A stretch of 64,000 nucleotides of DNA from Poecilobothrus nobilitatus (lineage: Eukaryota > Arthropoda > Insecta > Diptera > Dolichopodidae). Both the position numbers and the translations under genes were made by a program. How positions within the stretch are numbered: the stretch's first letter is position 1; every line of letters starts with the position of its first letter. Positions 61,576 to 64,000 of this stretch are shown piece by piece. Under the pieces are notes generated by a model. It searched no databases. It worked only from the letters and a program-made list of their open reading frames with translations, and had not been told where the DNA came from. The stretch is taken from the NCBI GenBank assembly GCA_947095535.1, contig OX352772.1, forward strand, positions 55,075,445 to 55,139,444, given 5' to 3'.

Positions 61576-62308
61576 CCTGGGTTTATATGGCGACTTGAGT
61601 ACTTGACTTGAAGTTAGCTCAAATTACAAGGAGAGTTTTCATTCTGTCAGCTTCAAAGTTTGAACAAAATTCAAAACAATGACATTTGGCTTCGAATCAA
61701 CTTGAATTTGACAGCTTTTATAATATTTTACTACAATGTAAATTAAAGAACATAATGAAAAGATGAATCCAATTAGGAAAAAAAAATTTGGTGGAATATA
61801 TTGAAAATTATAAAAATTATTTTGAAATACTTCTGAAAAACGGTAACACCATTTAAGATGAAAAAAGATGTATATTAAAGATAGTATTATTTCTATTAAA
61901 GATAGAAAATGGTTTCTGTATACTATCGTAGACGAAAACTATAACGGTTTAAGTGAATTACTGCAAAATGTTAGAAAATTTTTAAAATAATCAATTTGAC
62001 CTTTAAATGACCTTGTCGCCAAAAATTATGTTCTATGAAATATAAGTGACGTCACTATGTACCGTTATGTAAAATTATAAAGTAATTGGACAATGTACCT
62101 AAAGTAAAGTATACCCTAATTTTGAAATAACAAATTTATTTTTTAAATGGCAGAAAAATTAATAACTCTGTTAAAATGTTGTGATTTTCAAGCTTTCGAG
62201 CTTTTAAACAGTGTTTTTACTCTCAAATTTCAAGTTCACTAAACAAAAATTTTTACATAAGCTTGAAGTAGATTTCAAATCCATTTGAAGCTACCATATA
62301 AACGCGGT
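61576..62308. mobile_element. MITE-like element with GTTTATATGG ends
   Basis: The left end CTGGGTTTATATGGCGACTT GAG is mirrored by the right end CTACCATATAAACGCGGTAA, with subterminal TTGACTTGAAGTTAGC against GCTTGAAGTAGATTTCAAAT. The terminal motif resembles that of the 11342-12246 element (GCGTTTATATTGGAGCT), suggesting one family. The interior is non-coding. Confidence 0.5.
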
Positions 62309-63911
62309 AATAGTTAAAATTTAAAAAAAGAAAAAGTACCTTCCAAATAAATATAAATAAACACTTCAAAAAATTTGAATTTCTATAATTTTTTCATTCT
62401 ATTTTTTAAACGTTTCAAAAAAGTTCGACTCCTGTCATTTGAATAACATGTTGTAGCAATTGTGTAGCAATAAAGAGATTCAAACAAGGGATATAAAACA
62501 TTTACGTCTAATAACCACCTATGACCTAATATATATTATGTTTCTTTTAATTTTTTTTTCTACTTATATAATACTTATCGATACTTTTCAATTACAAAGA
62601 AAACAGTTCAATCAACTTTTTTGAATCAGTTGTAACTTGTATTCTTTTTATCTGATAAAAACCTTTGTTTTTTGTTTTTGTTTCAATGTTTCAATGAACA
62701 TAAGAAATCAAATTCATTTTTTAAGTGATTTGTTAGATTTAATTGATAAAAAATATTATGGAAAAGAGAAAAATGTTTTTTGTTATGGAAAATTATTATT
62801 TATTGATAAGTATTATAATATCTAATCATGGTATAATAGAAAAATTACTTTTGATAAGCATTGATATATGTTAAATATATGAACAATAATAAAAAATAGA
62901 AAGATAATACAAGATTCTATATGAAATACGAATATGATTAGAACAAAGAAAAAAATTTTTGAATATAATTCAAATTGCTTGTAGGTTTTGCGATTTTAGC
63001 TTAAAAGAGTGTATTCAGTCAGTACATTGATAGAAATGGTGAAGTAACCTTTTATTACATTTTTCAACAAGTTTTAATACACTATTTTGTTAATAATTAA
63101 ATGAAATTTCAATATATCAAATGTCTGAGGTTTTTTTTTTGTCGCACCTACTAATCGGATAGTTACCTTACTTAAATAATGTGTACAGATGTGAACTTTT
63201 AAAAGAAAATCTTCTTACATTATACCGTCTATACATTCGTGTTCTCGCTACCAACATTTTTCGATTCGATTCTTTTCATTACTTTAAAATTACAAAAAAT
63301 TATTTTTATATAAGTCTGTGTGCCAATTTAATCACTTTTTAGCCAGTTGATTATAATTTTGACTTAATGAAGATAAATGTTGACAGAAAGCTGTTGAATT
63401 ATTATGTCAAAATTCTAGGCATAGAGGCTCAGTATTTTTTTTTTATTTCACCGATTTCAAAGGTAAACAACCGAGTAAGCAACGGCTTAATTTAATTAAC
63501 GGTTTAAATAATTCCAGAAATTCAAGCTTCACTGAAAATTGATAATAAATGACTTAGTTGATGTCTTATGCTTCTTATATAGGAATGAAATCATGTCTTA
63601 TGATTCTTATAGAAAAACAAAATTTATTGATCAACAAATTTTCAAATATTTATCTCTGAACTTAATATTTATTGAAGTATAAATTTGTTAGGTAAGTCTA
63701 AATTTTGTTTGAAATTATAATTCTTTTTTTTTTTTTTGATAAAATTAAGACCTTTATTGATAAGAGCTATCGATAATTTTCTACTTGAAATAATGTTGCA
63801 ATATAAAAAAGAGAAAAAGAAAAACATTTAGTAAGAAAGTAAACGTCTAAGAAATTGGATTTAAATTTTTTTTTTGTTTTTAAATAATTACAATATTTTC
63901 AATCAATTGAC
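62309..63911. other. Intronic or upstream stretch, no recognised feature
   Basis: A/T-rich sequence. 63700-63911 would hold the 5' UTR of the start exon at 63912, but no convincing promoter motif was seen. Confidence 0.45.
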
Positions 63912-64000
63912 ATGTCAAAAAAAGATAAAAAAGATTTAGTTGACAATAGCAACCGAAGTGGTGAAAATGATGAATCAACTACTGTTGAAAATAATAACAA
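63912..64000 (+). CDS. Start exon of a hydrophilic protein, cut by the window edge
   Basis: ATG at 63912 opens 29 codons that stay open to the edge: MSKKDKKDLVDNSNRSGEND, then ESTTVENNN. An in-frame TAA at 63885 and no AG acceptor between it and the ATG argue that this is a true start rather than an internal exon. The peptide is charged, with a Lys-rich beginning, and is probably disordered. It may be a third alternative first exon of the gene starting at 45633/51115, or the first exon of another gene. I cannot name it. Composition (GAC, AGC, CGA codons, no long A/T runs) is more gene-like than the flanks. Confidence 0.5.
   Translation, partial: MSKKDKKDLVDNSNRSGENDESTTVENNN

Larger units (their letters stand above)
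51166..63911 (+). other. Presumed long intron to the right of exon B
   Basis: No common acceptor exon was found before the window ends. The interval contains an inverted SINE-2 pair, a TACCCGTA element, a foldback element with 8 bp duplications and a MITE, all listed separately. Short frames within it (for example 51824-52006, 53918-54100, 60019-60264, 60444-60626, 62637-62825) lack domain character and splice context. Confidence 0.45.

Overview
This is an AT-rich (roughly three-quarters A+T) eukaryotic nuclear window, best read as insect and probably dipteran. Short exons sit in very large introns bounded by GT..AG signals. There are tRNA-derived SINEs, relics of RNase H-bearing non-LTR retrotransposons, and a repeat whose opening resembles the TACCCG / GTCCGTC-type dispersed repeats of flies. 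The species cannot be named from the sequence.

Genes. (1) The plus-strand last exon of an Asn-rich, probably nuclear protein lies at 6881-8253 and ends in an eh1-like FSIESIIG motif; its earlier exons are not recognised here. (2) The minus-strand 3' end of a synaptotagmin, best matching the Syt12 type, is carried by three exons (36514-36391, 35952-35729, 27977-27582). They hold the end of C2A and all of C2B. The exon phases join exactly, and the second intron is 7.75 kb. The N-terminal exons were not found. (3) On the plus strand, two short start exons (45633-45662 and 51115-51165) both end in ACA GAG followed by a GT donor in phase 0, so they look like alternative first exons of one gene continuing to the right. 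A further start-codon exon opens at 63912 and runs off the edge. It may be a third alternative first exon or the start of another gene.

Layout. 1-6880 is non-coding with repeats, followed by gene 1. 8254-27540 is a 19 kb convergent intergenic block, almost entirely transposon-derived. 27582-36514 is the synaptotagmin gene. 36515-45300 is repeat-rich sequence without a recognised exon. From 45300 to the end lies the 5' region and long first introns of gene 3.

The repeats are the striking part. A nested inverted repeat of about 3.9 kb (21354-25216) has arms built from tandem ~460 bp modules. It belongs to a family with simpler members at 4951 and 54868. A second set of foldback-like loci (3085, 26520, 43572, 46210) shares a ~120 bp satellite-like core (GGAGGGATTTTAGAGTTGG...) between arms made of different short motifs. 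A related hairpin at 57908-58550 is flanked by an exact 8 bp duplication. Four fragments of one non-LTR element, two SINE families (one copy with a perfect 12 bp target duplication), several hairpin MITEs and an inverted pair of TACCAGTACT minisatellites complete the picture. All comparisons were made by eye; no alignments or database searches were run.
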